A DNA stretch of 64,000 nucleotides from contig NZ_QLKQ01000030.1 in NCBI RefSeq assembly GCF_003349955.1, positions 1-64,000 on the forward strand, in the 5' to 3' direction. The notes below the pieces were generated by a model that was not told where the DNA came from, made no database searches, and saw only the letters and a list, made by a program, of their open reading frames with translations. Below, one piece after another: positions 18,182-27,417 of the stretch. The stretch is from Azospirillum brasilense. GTDB taxonomy: Bacteria > Pseudomonadota > Alphaproteobacteria > Azospirillales > Azospirillaceae. How positions within the stretch are numbered: the stretch's first letter is position 1; the number at the start of each line of letters is the position of its first letter. The position numbers and the translations under genes are program-made.

Positions 18182-18964
18182 ATGACCGATCCGACAATCG
18201 CCGGGGAGCTGGCCGCCTATTCCGACCGGCTGCTCGGCCTGCTCGACCCCGCCATCGTCCGCCGCGTCGCCATCGACCGGCCCGACGCCGCGGTCGTCGA
18301 GCGTTATCTCGCCTTGCCCGACCTGACCTCCCAGGTCGCCGACATCCTCGACGGGCTGGGCTACGACAGCGCGGTTCCCCGGCGGCGCCTGCCGCCGCTG
18401 GAGGGGGGACGGCGCGTGGCGGGTCCCGCCGTCACCGCGCGGCAGATTCCGGCGGCGCGCGCGCCGGGATTCTCCATCGCCTCCGGCCACCGGCCGAGGG
18501 GCGGCGGCATCGACCAGATCACCCTGACCCGGCGCGGCGACGTCTTCGTCATCGACGCCGGCGGGGTGGCCGAGGCGTCGAGCTTCGGCGGCATCCTGGC
18601 CACGGCGTCGATCGCCGCCGGTCTGGCCGGCGTCGTCGTCGACGGGGCGATGCGCGACAGCGCCAGCATCAAGGCGGGTGGCCTCGCCGTCTGGTCGGCG
18701 GGCGTCACGCCGCGCACCGGCAAGCACCGGCTGGAGCTGGCGGAGTTCAACGGGCCGGTCACCATCGCCGGCGTCCAGGTTCATCCCGGCGATCTGGTGC
18801 TGGGCGACGACGACGGGCTGATCTTCGTGCCCGCCGCGCTGATCCTGGAGGTCATCGAACGGGCGGAGGCGGCGGCCGGCCAGGAAAGCGCGCTGCTCGG
18901 CGCCCTGTCCTCCGGCGGATCGGCGCGCGAGGCCGCGGCGATCCTGCACCCCAGCAAATGGTGA
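18182..18964 (+). CDS. RraA-family protein, divergent long form
   Basis: This is the third RraA relative in the locus (260 aa). It has a longer N-terminal part (about residues 1-70) and is less like the other two. The fold markers remain: GDVFVIDAGGVAEASSFG, GLAGVVVDGAMRDSASI, PGDLVLGDDDGLIFVP. The canonical GDN loop before the HAA segment is replaced by a HRPRGGGIDQITL segment, so its substrate probably differs. It lies 9 nt after the TctC gene. Confidence 0.8.
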   Translation: MTDPTIAGELAAYSDRLLGLLDPAIVRRVAIDRPDAAVVERYLALPDLTSQVADILDGLGYDSAVPRRRLPPLEGGRRVAGPAVTARQIPAARAPGFSIASGHRPRGGGIDQITLTRRGDVFVIDAGGVAEASSFGGILATASIAAGLAGVVVDGAMRDSASIKAGGLAVWSAGVTPRTGKHRLELAEFNGPVTIAGVQVHPGDLVLGDDDGLIFVPAALILEVIERAEAAAGQESALLGALSSGGSAREAAAILHPSKW

Positions 18965-18969
18965 GCGGC

Positions 18970-19920
18970 ATGGTCAACACCTCCGGCACCCCTATCCCCC
19001 GCATCGGGATCATCGGCTTCGGCGAGGTGGGATCGAGCTTCGCGCGCGGGCTGATCGCCGCCGGGGCGGGCGACATCGTCGCCTACGACGCGCCGCCCGG
19101 CCCGACCGAGCGCCGCCTCGCCCTGCGCCGGGCGGACGAGTTGGGGCTCGCCCTCGCCTTCGATCCGGCGGCGCTCGGCGACCGGGAGATCCTGTTCTCC
19201 AGCGTGACGCAGGACGCGGCGGACAACGCCGCCGCCACGGTGGCTCCGCACGTGGCGGCGGACGCGATCTACGCCGACGTGAATTCACTGTCGCCGGAGG
19301 TGAAGGCCGCGGTCGGCAAGCGGCTGGACGGCGTTCCCGGACGCTTCGTGGACGTCGCGATCATGGGCGCGCCGGCATCCGACCTGCACCGCGTGCCGCT
19401 TCTGGCGGCGGGCCGGCGGGCGGAGGAGCTTGCGGCGCGGCTGGCCCCCTTCGGGACCGGCATCCGCGTCGTCGGGCCGGAGCCGGGCCGGGCGGCGGCG
19501 GTGAAGATCCTGAGGAGCATCCTCACCAAAGGGCTGGAAACCCTGCTGGTCGAGGCGCTGACCGCGGCGCGGCGCCACGATGTGGAGGCGGAGGTTCTGG
19601 GCGGCTTCCTGGAGCTGTTCGAGCGGCGCCCCGCGCTGGATTTCGTCGAATTCCTGGTGCGCTCCGACACGGTCCATTCCGGGCGCCGCGCGCTGGAGGC
19701 CGCGCAGTCGGCGGATACCGTCGCCGCGGTCGGGCTGGAGCCGGCGATGAGCCGCGCGGTGGCGGCCCGCCTGTCGCAGCTCGCCGGCCTCGGCCTCAAG
19801 GAACGGCTGGGCGGGGTGCCGCCCGCAACCCTGTCCGACGCGGTGACCCTGTTCGACGAGGCGCTCGGGCGCCGGCATCCCACGGAGCAGCGACATGGCA
19901 TCGAACATCCGCAGAACTGA
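18970..19920 (+). CDS. NAD(P)-dependent oxidoreductase with DUF1932 C-terminal domain (6PGDH-like)
   Basis: This 316-aa beta-hydroxyacid-dehydrogenase-like protein has the dinucleotide motif GIIGFGEVGSSFARGL at the N-terminus, VDVAIMGAPASD near residue 120, and an active-site-type Lys in KILRSILTKGLE. The C-terminal all-helical DUF1932 domain follows. It probably oxidises or reduces a hydroxy acid of the pathway. ATG 18970 was chosen; GTG 18961 and ATG 18958 are alternatives that overlap the previous stop. The 3' end overlaps the TctB gene by 26 nt. Confidence 0.85.
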   Translation: MVNTSGTPIPRIGIIGFGEVGSSFARGLIAAGAGDIVAYDAPPGPTERRLALRRADELGLALAFDPAALGDREILFSSVTQDAADNAAATVAPHVAADAIYADVNSLSPEVKAAVGKRLDGVPGRFVDVAIMGAPASDLHRVPLLAAGRRAEELAARLAPFGTGIRVVGPEPGRAAAVKILRSILTKGLETLLVEALTAARRHDVEAEVLGGFLELFERRPALDFVEFLVRSDTVHSGRRALEAAQSADTVAAVGLEPAMSRAVAARLSQLAGLGLKERLGGVPPATLSDAVTLFDEALGRRHPTEQRHGIEHPQN

Positions 19921-20374
19921 GGATCTGGCCTCCGGCCTCGCCCTGGCCGCCCTGGGTGCGGCGGCGGGCGCCTTCATCGTCGCCAGCTACCCTCTGGGCA
20001 CGGCGCGCCAGCTCGGTCCCGGGGCGATGCCCGCCCTGGTGGCGTTGATCCTGGTCGTATTGGGCGGCGTCATCGCCGTCCGGGGTCTGTGGGAACAGGG
20101 CCACGGCGCAGGGGATGGCGCAGGGCTCGACCTGCGCGCCGCGCTGCGGCCCGCCGGGCTGATCCTGGGGGCCATCCTGCTGTTCGGCGGGCTGGTGGAT
20201 TGGCTGGGCGTGGTTCCGGCCAGCGCCATCGCGGTGATCGGCTCGGCGCTGGCCAGCCGGCGGACGCGCAAGCGGGAGATCGCCGCGCTGGCGGCGGTTC
20301 TCGCCGTCGCGGTGCCGGCCCTGTTCGTCGGGATTCTCGGCATGCCGCTGAGGATCTGGCCGACGCTGCATTAA
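19895..20374 (+). CDS. Tripartite tricarboxylate transporter small membrane subunit TctB
   Basis: This 159-aa protein has four predicted membrane segments (about residues 13-32, 43-63, 83-105 and 130-152) and a short loop with QLGPGAMPALVALIL, typical of TctB. It overlaps the preceding reductase gene by 26 nt and precedes tctA by 20 nt, the usual TctBA order. Confidence 0.9.
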   Translation: MASNIRRTEDLASGLALAALGAAAGAFIVASYPLGTARQLGPGAMPALVALILVVLGGVIAVRGLWEQGHGAGDGAGLDLRAALRPAGLILGAILLFGGLVDWLGVVPASAIAVIGSALASRRTRKREIAALAAVLAVAVPALFVGILGMPLRIWPTLH

Positions 20375-20394
20375 AGAGAGGATCGACCGGCGTC

Positions 20395-21897
20395 ATGATG
20401 GATTCGCTCGGGGGGATCGCGCACGGGCTGTCGATCGCGGCCTCTCCCGCCAACCTGCTCTATTGCTTGGCCGGGGCGCTGCTCGGCACCTTCGTGGGCG
20501 TCCTGCCCGGCGTGGGGCCGCTGCTGACCATCGCGCTCCTGCTGCCCTTCACCTTCTCGCTGGAGCCGACCGGCGCGCTGATCATGCTGGCCGGCATCTA
20601 TTACGGCGCCCAGTATGGCGGATCGACCACGTCGATCCTGCTCAACATGCCGGGCGAGACCTCGTCGGTGGTGACCTGCATCGACGGGCACGCCATGGCG
20701 CGCCAGGGGCGCGGCGGCCCGGCCCTGGCGGTGGCCGCCATCGGCTCCTTCGTCGCGGGCACGCTGTCGACCGGGATCGTCGCCTTCTTCGCGCCGGTCC
20801 TGGCCGGCGTCGCCATCCGCTTCGGTCCGGCCGACTATTTCTCGCTGATGGTCCTCGGGCTGGTCGGGGCCATCGTTCTGGCGCAGGGGTCCTTCGTCAA
20901 GGCGCTGGCGATGATCGTCCTCGGGCTTCTCTTCGGCCTCGTCGGCACCGACGTCAACAGCGGGGAGCAGCGCCTGACCTTCGGCATCCAGGCTTTGGCG
21001 GACGGCATCGGCTTCGTCCCGGTGGCGCTGGGCGTCTTCGGCATCGGCGAGATCATCCGCATCCTGATCGGGCAGGAGCGCGACGGCGGGCGGGTCATCC
21101 CGCACGGCTCCCTGATGCCGAGCCGGCAGGAGTTGCGCGCTTCCTCCGGCGCCATCGCGCGGGGATCGGTCATCGGCTCGGCGCTGGGGCTGCTGCCCGG
21201 CGGCGGCGCGGCGCTGGCCGCCTTCGCCTCCTACACCGTGGAAAAGAAGCTGGCGCGCGACCCCTCGCGCTTCGGGCGCGGCGCCATCGAGGGGGTGGCG
21301 GGGCCGGAATCGGCCAACAACGCGGCGGCGCAGACCTCCTTCATTCCGCTGCTCACGCTCGGGCTGCCGTCCAACGCGGTCATGGCGCTGATGATCGGCG
21401 CGCTGATGCTGCATGGCATCACCCCCGGCCCGCGCATCATGCAGGCCGAGCCGGACCTGTTCTGGGGCGTGGTCGCCAGCATGTGGATCGGCAACGCCAT
21501 GCTGATCGTGCTGAACCTGCCGCTGGTCGGGCTGTGGGTGCGGCTGCTGCGCGTGCCCTACCGCTTCCTCTACCCGACCATCGTGCTGGTCAGCTGCATC
21601 GGCGTCTACGGCGTGTCGAACAGCGCCTTCGACCTCGTGACGACGGCCGTCTTCGGGCTTCTCGGCTGGGTCCTGCAGTCCCTGCGCTTCGAGCCGGCGC
21701 CGCTGCTCCTGGGATTCGTGCTGGGGCCGATGATGGAGGAGAATTTGCGGCGCGCCATGATCCTGTCGCGCGGCGATCCGACCGTCTTCCTGCGTGAGCC
21801 GATCAGCCTCGCGCTGCTGGTCCTGACCGGCCTGCTGCTGGCCGCCATCATTCTCCCCACCGTCCGCCGGAACCGCGAGCGCGTGTTCGCGGAATGA
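20395..21897 (+). CDS. Tripartite tricarboxylate transporter large permease TctA
   Basis: This 500-aa polytopic permease has the TctA signature GVLPGVGPLLTIALLLP near residues 40-55 and its inverted-repeat partner SALGLLPGGGAALAAF near 265. YYGAQYGGSTTSILLNMPGE and GPESANNAAAQTSFIPLLTLGLPSN are hallmark family motifs. The start at 20395 is followed by a second in-frame ATG at 20398; the AAAGAGAG site lies slightly far upstream. It closes the operon. Confidence 0.94.
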   Translation: MMDSLGGIAHGLSIAASPANLLYCLAGALLGTFVGVLPGVGPLLTIALLLPFTFSLEPTGALIMLAGIYYGAQYGGSTTSILLNMPGETSSVVTCIDGHAMARQGRGGPALAVAAIGSFVAGTLSTGIVAFFAPVLAGVAIRFGPADYFSLMVLGLVGAIVLAQGSFVKALAMIVLGLLFGLVGTDVNSGEQRLTFGIQALADGIGFVPVALGVFGIGEIIRILIGQERDGGRVIPHGSLMPSRQELRASSGAIARGSVIGSALGLLPGGGAALAAFASYTVEKKLARDPSRFGRGAIEGVAGPESANNAAAQTSFIPLLTLGLPSNAVMALMIGALMLHGITPGPRIMQAEPDLFWGVVASMWIGNAMLIVLNLPLVGLWVRLLRVPYRFLYPTIVLVSCIGVYGVSNSAFDLVTTAVFGLLGWVLQSLRFEPAPLLLGFVLGPMMEENLRRAMILSRGDPTVFLREPISLALLVLTGLLLAAIILPTVRRNRERVFAE

Positions 21898-21924
21898 CAG
21901 GCGGGCGGCGGGAGCGTCCGGCCT

Positions 21925-21950
21925 CCCCTCTCCCACTTCGGGAGGGGGAG
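21925..21950 (+). terminator. GC-rich hairpin after tctA, weak terminator candidate
   Basis: CCCCTCTCCC (21925-21934) pairs with GGGAGGGGG (21940-21948) with one mismatch and a 5-nt loop, 28 bp after the tctA stop. No clear T-tract follows, although the DNA turns AT-rich from about 21963. Confidence 0.4.
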
Positions 21951-22111
21951 ACCCTCGCTTCGGCCTTATTTAGCTAATAAATTTTGTATGAATTGGGAAA
22001 ATAGTACATTTATACGAGCTTATCTGTTGCCTATTTCCCTTCTTAAAATGTAGAGTTTTCTCACCGGCGGACAACCATGCCGCCGGGTGAAGACGGGGGA
22101 GATACGCGACC

Positions 22112-23113
22112 ATGAAACAGTTCCTGCCTTCCATCGCCCTGTTCGCGCTGGCCACACTGGCGCCCTTCTCCGCCGAGGCCGCCGGCAAGGTCGTCGTGGC
22201 CTACCAGACCGACGCGCTGCCCTCGTCGGTGGCCATCGCCAACGGAGACTTCGCCAAGGCGACCGGCACCGAGATCGATTTCCGCAAGTTCAATTCGGGC
22301 GCCGACATCTTCGCCGCCATCGCGTCGGGCGACGTCCAGGTCGGCTATGTCGGCTCCAGCCCCTTCGCCGCCGCGGTCAGCCGTGGGCTGGACGTGAAGG
22401 CCTTCTACCTCGCCAGCGCCTCCGGCACGGACGAGGCGCTGGTGGTCCGCAACGGCTCCGGAATCGAGACGCCCACCGACCTGAAGGGCAAGAAGCTGGC
22501 CGCCGCCCCGGTCTCGACCGACCATTACCAGCTCCTCGCCGTGCTGAAGCAGGAGACGCTGAGCGAGCGCGACGCCCAGGTGTTCGCCATCCCGCAGCCC
22601 GACATCGTCGCGGCCTGGAACCGCGGCGACCTGGACGGCGCCTTCGTCTGGGACCCGGCGCTGACCGAGCTGAAGAAGACCGGCAAGGTTCTGCTGACCT
22701 CCCGGCAGGTGGCCGACCGCGGCGCCCCGACCTTCACCGCCTGGGTCGCCACCGCCGCCTTTGCCAAGGAGAACCCGGCCTTCCTGAAGAGCTTCGCCGG
22801 GGTGGTGGAGCGCTACAGCGTCTCCTTCCGCGACGACAAGGCCGCCTGGGGGCCGGACTCGCCGAACGCCAAGACGCTGGCCGGGCTTCTCGGCGGCACG
22901 CCGTCCGATCAGGCGGCGGCGCTGAACAACCTGTCGCTGATCCCGGCCAGGCAGCAGGCCAGCAAGGACTGGCTGGACGGCGGCGAGAACAGCGGCACCG
23001 CACGAATCCTGAAGGAAACCGCCGAATTCCTGAAGGAGCAGAAGAAGGTCAGCACCGTGCTGCCCAGCTACGGTGGCTTCGTCACGGCGGATTACGTCAA
23101 GGCCCTGCCCTGA
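22112..23113 (+). CDS. tauA: Taurine ABC transporter substrate-binding protein
   Basis: This 333-aa periplasmic receptor has a Sec signal ([25 protein letters not shown], cut near residue 24) and the TauA-like N-terminal lobe: [35 protein letters not shown] and [16 protein letters not shown]. The segment order mirrors E. coli TauA. The start has GGGGGA at 22093-22098 upstream. The 210 bp in front of it are AT-rich (21963-22060) and probably hold the promoter. It is the first gene of tauABC-sulfatase-tauD. A related alkanesulfonate substrate is possible. Confidence 0.92.
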   Translation: MKQFLPSIALFALATLAPFSAEAAGKVVVAYQTDALPSSVAIANGDFAKATGTEIDFRKFNSGADIFAAIASGDVQVGYVGSSPFAAAVSRGLDVKAFYLASASGTDEALVVRNGSGIETPTDLKGKKLAAAPVSTDHYQLLAVLKQETLSERDAQVFAIPQPDIVAAWNRGDLDGAFVWDPALTELKKTGKVLLTSRQVADRGAPTFTAWVATAAFAKENPAFLKSFAGVVERYSVSFRDDKAAWGPDSPNAKTLAGLLGGTPSDQAAALNNLSLIPARQQASKDWLDGGENSGTARILKETAEFLKEQKKVSTVLPSYGGFVTADYVKALP

Positions 23114-23138
23114 CGCGCGGCCGGACGGGAGGCGCGCC

Positions 23139-23942
23139 ATGCTCCGGGTGCAGAACGCCAGCGTGTTCTTCCCAGGCCGTGACGGCGGGGTGATCCACGC
23201 GCTGGACCGCGCGTCGCTGGACATCGACGCCAACAGCGTCGTCGTCGCGCTGGGCGCGTCGGGCTGCGGCAAGTCCACGCTGCTGAACGCCATCGCCGGC
23301 TTCCTTCCCCTGTCGGACGGCCGCATCACGCTGGACGGGCAGCCGGTGGAGCGCCCCGGCGCCGACCGCGGCGTGGTGTTCCAGAAGGACACGCTGCTGC
23401 CCTGGAAGAGCGTGCTGGACAATGTGGCGCTCGGCCTGGATTTCGCCGGCCTCCCCCTGCGGGAACGGCGGGACCGCGCCGCGGAGCTGCTGCGCCTCGT
23501 CGGGCTGGAGGGCTTCGCCAAATCCGCCCCGCACGAGCTGTCCGGCGGCATGCGCCAGCGCGTCGGCATCGCCCGCGCGCTGGCCACCGACCCGAAGATC
23601 CTGCTGATGGACGAGCCGTTCGGCGCGCTCGACAGCCTGACGCGGGAACAGATGCAGGAACTTCTGATCGACGTCTGGGCGCGCACCGGCAAGCGCATCT
23701 TCTTCATCACCCATTCCATCGAGGAGGCGCTGTTCCTCGGCACGACGGTGGTGGTGATGTCGCCGCGCCCCGGCCGGATCGTCGCCCGCTTCGACCTCGA
23801 CTTCGTCCGGCGCTTCGCCGCCGAGCGGGACGTGCGCGCCATTCTGTCCGACCCGGCGTTCGGGGACCTGCACAACCGCATCCGCGATCTCGTCCACCGT
23901 CCGCATCACGCGACGGTCCACCGCGGGGAGACGCTGCAATGA
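23139..23942 (+). CDS. tauB: Taurine ABC transporter ATP-binding protein
   Basis: This 267-aa nitrate/sulfonate-type ATPase has Walker [12 protein letters not shown] near residue 39, Q-loop [12 protein letters not shown], signature LSGGMRQR, Walker [13 protein letters not shown] and H-loop [12 protein letters not shown] 23139 has a GGGAGG site 8 nt upstream. Its stop overlaps tauC (ATGA). Confidence 0.93.
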   Translation: MLRVQNASVFFPGRDGGVIHALDRASLDIDANSVVVALGASGCGKSTLLNAIAGFLPLSDGRITLDGQPVERPGADRGVVFQKDTLLPWKSVLDNVALGLDFAGLPLRERRDRAAELLRLVGLEGFAKSAPHELSGGMRQRVGIARALATDPKILLMDEPFGALDSLTREQMQELLIDVWARTGKRIFFITHSIEEALFLGTTVVVMSPRPGRIVARFDLDFVRRFAAERDVRAILSDPAFGDLHNRIRDLVHRPHHATVHRGETLQ

Positions 23943-24793
23943 CCGACGCCGCCCGCACCACCACGGCCCCTCTGGCCGAACCCACCGCCCGACCCCGGAC
24001 CGTCGCCCTGCGGCCTTTCGGGCTGGACGGCGCGCGGACCGGTCCGATCAGCGCGGTCACCGGGTTTCTGCTCATCGCCGTCTGGTTCCTGGTGTCGCAC
24101 TACCGGCTGGTGACGCCGCTGTTCCTGCCAGCACCAGGGGAGGTGGCCGCCCAGTTCATCGCCATCCTGGAGGACGGCTACGCCGGCGCCACGCTTGGCG
24201 AGCATGTGTCGGCCAGCCTGCTGCGCATCCTCGCCGCGGCGCTGATCGCGGCGTCGCTGGGCATCCCGCTGGGGTTGGCGATGGGGCTGAACCGCTGGGC
24301 AAAGGGCGTTCTCGACACGCCCATCGAATTCTACTGGCCGCTGCCGCCGCTGGCCTATCTGCCGCTGATGATCATCTGGCTGGGCATCGGGGAGGTGTCG
24401 AAGATCGCCCTGCTCACCCTGGCGATGTTCGCCCCGATCTGCCTGTCGGCGCAGGCTGGCTTGCGGTCGCTGCCCATCGAGCGGGTGAACGCCGCCCTGT
24501 CGCTGGGGGCCACGCGCTGGCAGCTCTTCCGCGCCATCGTGCTGCCCAGCGCCCTGCCGGAGATCCTGACCGGCCTGCGCATCGCCATCGGCGTCGGCTG
24601 GAGCACGCTGGTCGCCGCGGAGCTGATCGCGGCGACGCGCGGCATCGGCTTCATGATCATGTCCGCCTCGCATTTCCTGGCCACCGACGTGGTGTTCGTC
24701 GGCATCGGCATCATCGCCGCCTGGGCCTTCGCCTTCTCCTACGGGATGCGCCTGCTGGAATCCTGGCTGGTGCCCTGGAAGGGCAAGACCTGA
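23939..24793 (+). CDS. tauC: Taurine ABC transporter permease
   Basis: This 284-aa permease has six predicted membrane segments after a 30-residue cytoplasmic tail. The EAA-type loop is [23 protein letters not shown], seen as two adjoining parts around residues 182-204, and [18 protein letters not shown] follows. It overlaps tauB by 4 nt. The match to the TauC/SsuC family is clear; substrate naming rests on tauA and tauD. Confidence 0.93.
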   Translation: MTDAARTTTAPLAEPTARPRTVALRPFGLDGARTGPISAVTGFLLIAVWFLVSHYRLVTPLFLPAPGEVAAQFIAILEDGYAGATLGEHVSASLLRILAAALIAASLGIPLGLAMGLNRWAKGVLDTPIEFYWPLPPLAYLPLMIIWLGIGEVSKIALLTLAMFAPICLSAQAGLRSLPIERVNAALSLGATRWQLFRAIVLPSALPEILTGLRIAIGVGWSTLVAAELIAATRGIGFMIMSASHFLATDVVFVGIGIIAAWAFAFSYGMRLLESWLVPWKGKT

Positions 24794-24821
24794 CGCTTTC
24801 CCGAACCGGAGTGCCTCAACC

Positions 24822-26366
24822 GTGTCGCGGCCCCCCAACATCCTGTTCATCATGGCCGACCAGATGGCGGCCCCCGCCCTGCCCTTCCACGGTCATCCGG
24901 TCGTCAAGACGCCGAACCTGTCGCGGCTGGCCGCGGAAGGCGTCGTGTTCGACAACGCCTACTGCAACTACCCGCTCTGCGCGCCGTCGCGCTTCGCGCT
25001 GCTGTCGGGGCGGCTGCCCTCGGCCATCGGCGCCTTCGACAACGCGGCGGAGTTCGCCTCCTCCGTGCCGACCTTCGTGCATTACGCCCGCGCCGCCGGC
25101 TACCGCACCTGCCTGTCGGGCAAGATGCATTTCGTCGGCGCCGACCAGCTCCACGGCTTCGAGGAGCGGCTGACCACCGACGTCTATCCCGCCGATTTCG
25201 GCTGGACGCCCGATTGGGGGAACGGGGCGCTGGCCTACGACTGGTCGCATCACATGGCGAGCGTGGTCGAGGCCGGTCCCTGCCACCGCAGCCTGCAGAT
25301 CGACTTCGACGAGGAGACCGCCCATCAGGCGGTGCAGAAGATCTACGATTACGGCCGCACAGCAGACGAGGCCCCCTTCCTCCTGGCGGTGTCCTTCACC
25401 CACCCGCACGACCCCTTCAACTGCCTGCCGGAGCATTGGGACCTCTACGACCACGCAGCGATCGACCTGCCCTCGGTGCCGGCCATCCCGCCGGAGCGGC
25501 TCGATCCGCACAGCCGGCGGCTCCATTACATGGACGGGCTGCACCGCTACGACCTGACGGAGGAGCGGGTGCGCACCGCCCGCCACGCCTATTACGGCTC
25601 CATCAGCTATGTGGACGAGCTGGTCGGGCGCCTGCTGACCGCGCTGGAGCGGGCCGGGCTGGCCGAAGACACCATCATCGTCTTCACCGGCGACCATGGC
25701 GAGATGCTGGGCGAGCGGGGCATGTGGTACAAGATGACCTTCTTCGAATGGTCGTCCCGCGTGCCGCTGCTGGTGCACGCTCCGGGACGCTGGGCGGCGC
25801 GCCGGGTGTCGGCGCCGGTGTCGCACGTCGATCTGTTCCCCACCATCCTCGACCTGCTCGACGGCCGGGCGCCGCTGCCGGTCGACCCGTTCGACGGCGA
25901 AAGCCTGCTGCCCCTGCTCGCCGGTTCGGCGCGCGGCGCCGGCCGCACCATCTTCGCGGAGTATCTGGGGGAAGGAACGCTGAACCCCGCCTTCATGGTG
26001 CGGCGCGGCCGCTACAAATACATCGCCTGCGACGGCGACCCACCGCAGCTCTACGATCTGGAGGCCGACCCCAAGGAGCTGGTCAACCGCGCCGGCGCGC
26101 GCGATCTCGCCGCCATCGAGGCCGATCTGTCCGCGTCCGTCGCCCGGCGCTGGAACGCGCCGGCCCTGCGCCGGGCGGTGATCGAGAGCCAGAACCGACG
26201 GCTGTTCGTCCACAAGGTGCTGCTGACCGGGCGTCACACCCCCTGGGATTTCCAGCCCCATCGCAACGCCGCCACCTCCTACGTCCGCAATTTCGGGGTC
26301 GCCGAGGACACGCTGAAGGCGCTGGCCCGCCTGCCGGCGGTCGAGCCGGTGCCACCCGACGCCTGA
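24822..26366 (+). CDS. betC: Choline-sulfatase-like type I sulfatase
   Basis: This 514-aa alkaline-phosphatase-superfamily enzyme should release sulfate from a sulfate ester in the cytoplasm, as no signal peptide is seen. Cys53 in CAPSR57 is the residue converted to formylglycine. Asp13 in FIMADQ and FTGDHGEMLG near residue 290 supply the metal site. The AFDNAAEFASSVPTF segment and the C-terminal motif WDFQPHRNAATSYVRN are typical of choline sulfatases. The start is GTG 24822. Placed between tauC and tauD, it makes the operon serve both sulfonate and sulfate-ester sulfur. Choline-O-sulfate is the best substrate guess. Confidence 0.85.
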   Translation: MSRPPNILFIMADQMAAPALPFHGHPVVKTPNLSRLAAEGVVFDNAYCNYPLCAPSRFALLSGRLPSAIGAFDNAAEFASSVPTFVHYARAAGYRTCLSGKMHFVGADQLHGFEERLTTDVYPADFGWTPDWGNGALAYDWSHHMASVVEAGPCHRSLQIDFDEETAHQAVQKIYDYGRTADEAPFLLAVSFTHPHDPFNCLPEHWDLYDHAAIDLPSVPAIPPERLDPHSRRLHYMDGLHRYDLTEERVRTARHAYYGSISYVDELVGRLLTALERAGLAEDTIIVFTGDHGEMLGERGMWYKMTFFEWSSRVPLLVHAPGRWAARRVSAPVSHVDLFPTILDLLDGRAPLPVDPFDGESLLPLLAGSARGAGRTIFAEYLGEGTLNPAFMVRRGRYKYIACDGDPPQLYDLEADPKELVNRAGARDLAAIEADLSASVARRWNAPALRRAVIESQNRRLFVHKVLLTGRHTPWDFQPHRNAATSYVRNFGVAEDTLKALARLPAVEPVPPDA

Positions 26367-26402
26367 TCTTCCTCTCCCATTTCCGCCATCCGGGGAACCG
26401 CC

Positions 26403-27260
26403 ATGCCCGACATCTCTCTGCCCAGCCTGTCCATCACCCCCGTCAGCCCGGCCATCGGCGCGCGGGTGGAGGGGCTGGACCTCGCCCGTCCGCTGAGCGA
26501 CGCGGAGGCCGCCGCGCTGGAGCGCGCTCTGGTCACCCATCAGGTGCTGTTCTTCGAGAACCAGCCCCTGACGCCCGCGGCCCAGCGCGCCTTCGCCGCC
26601 CGCTTCGGCAGCCTGCACGTCCACCCCGTCTACCCCAACGTGCCCGAGCAGCCGGAGATCATGGTGCTCGACACCGGGCCGCACAACGTGACGGACAACG
26701 ACGTCTGGCACACCGATGTGACCTGCATCGAGACGCCGCCGGCCATCGTGGCGCTGTCGGGCAAGCGCATCCCGCCCAACGGCGGCGACACCGTGTGGGC
26801 CAGCAACATCGCCGCCTACAACGGCCTGTCGGAACCGCTGCGCCGCCTGCTCGACCCGCTGACCGCGCTGCACGACTTCACCAAATCCTTCCCCGAATGG
26901 CGGCACAGCGGCGATCCGGAGACTCACGCCCGCTGGCGCGCGGCCCGCGACCGCCACCCGCCGGTGACCCACCCGGTGGTCCGCGTCCATCCGGTGAGCG
27001 GCGCCAAGGCGCTGTTCGTGAACGAGAACTTCACCGCGCGCATCGTCGGGCTGAGCGACCGCGAGAGCGCGGCCATCCTCGACCTGCTGTTCGACCACGT
27101 CAGCCGCCCGGAATTCACCGTGCGCTGGCGGTGGAAGGCCGACGACCTCGTGCTGTGGGACAACCGCTCCACCCAGCATTACGCGGTGAACGACTATCTG
27201 CCGCACAGCCGCCTGATGCACCGCGCCACCGTGCTGGGCGACCGCCCGGTCGGTCCCTGA
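26403..27260 (+). CDS. tauD: Taurine dioxygenase (Fe(II)/2-oxoglutarate-dependent)
   Basis: This cytoplasmic enzyme hydroxylates taurine, which then falls apart to sulfite and aminoacetaldehyde. At 285 aa it has the same length as E. coli TauD. The iron triad is His103-x-Asp105 (WHTDVT) and His259 (STQHYAVNDY), with 2-oxoglutarate-binding Arg270 (PHSRLMHR). It is the last gene of the tau operon, 36 nt after the sulfatase gene. Some relatives act on other sulfonates or alkyl sulfates. Confidence 0.93.
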   Translation: MPDISLPSLSITPVSPAIGARVEGLDLARPLSDAEAAALERALVTHQVLFFENQPLTPAAQRAFAARFGSLHVHPVYPNVPEQPEIMVLDTGPHNVTDNDVWHTDVTCIETPPAIVALSGKRIPPNGGDTVWASNIAAYNGLSEPLRRLLDPLTALHDFTKSFPEWRHSGDPETHARWRAARDRHPPVTHPVVRVHPVSGAKALFVNENFTARIVGLSDRESAAILDLLFDHVSRPEFTVRWRWKADDLVLWDNRSTQHYAVNDYLPHSRLMHRATVLGDRPVGP

Positions 27261-27417
27261 GCGCACCGTCTCACACATCAGGGCAATCTTTTGAATATAA
27301 GAAAAATCTTAAGTTGGATCAACTCTCTGTGTTGGCAGGTTGCTATCGGGGAAGGGAGGATGGATTTCACCGAAGGCAAGGCTTTGCGCGGCGGCACGGA
27401 GACGACAGGGAGGAAGC

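Noticed and set aside
24816-27278. 820-aa open frame on the minus strand
   Set aside because: Antisense to the sulfatase and tauD genes, both with intact catalytic residues.
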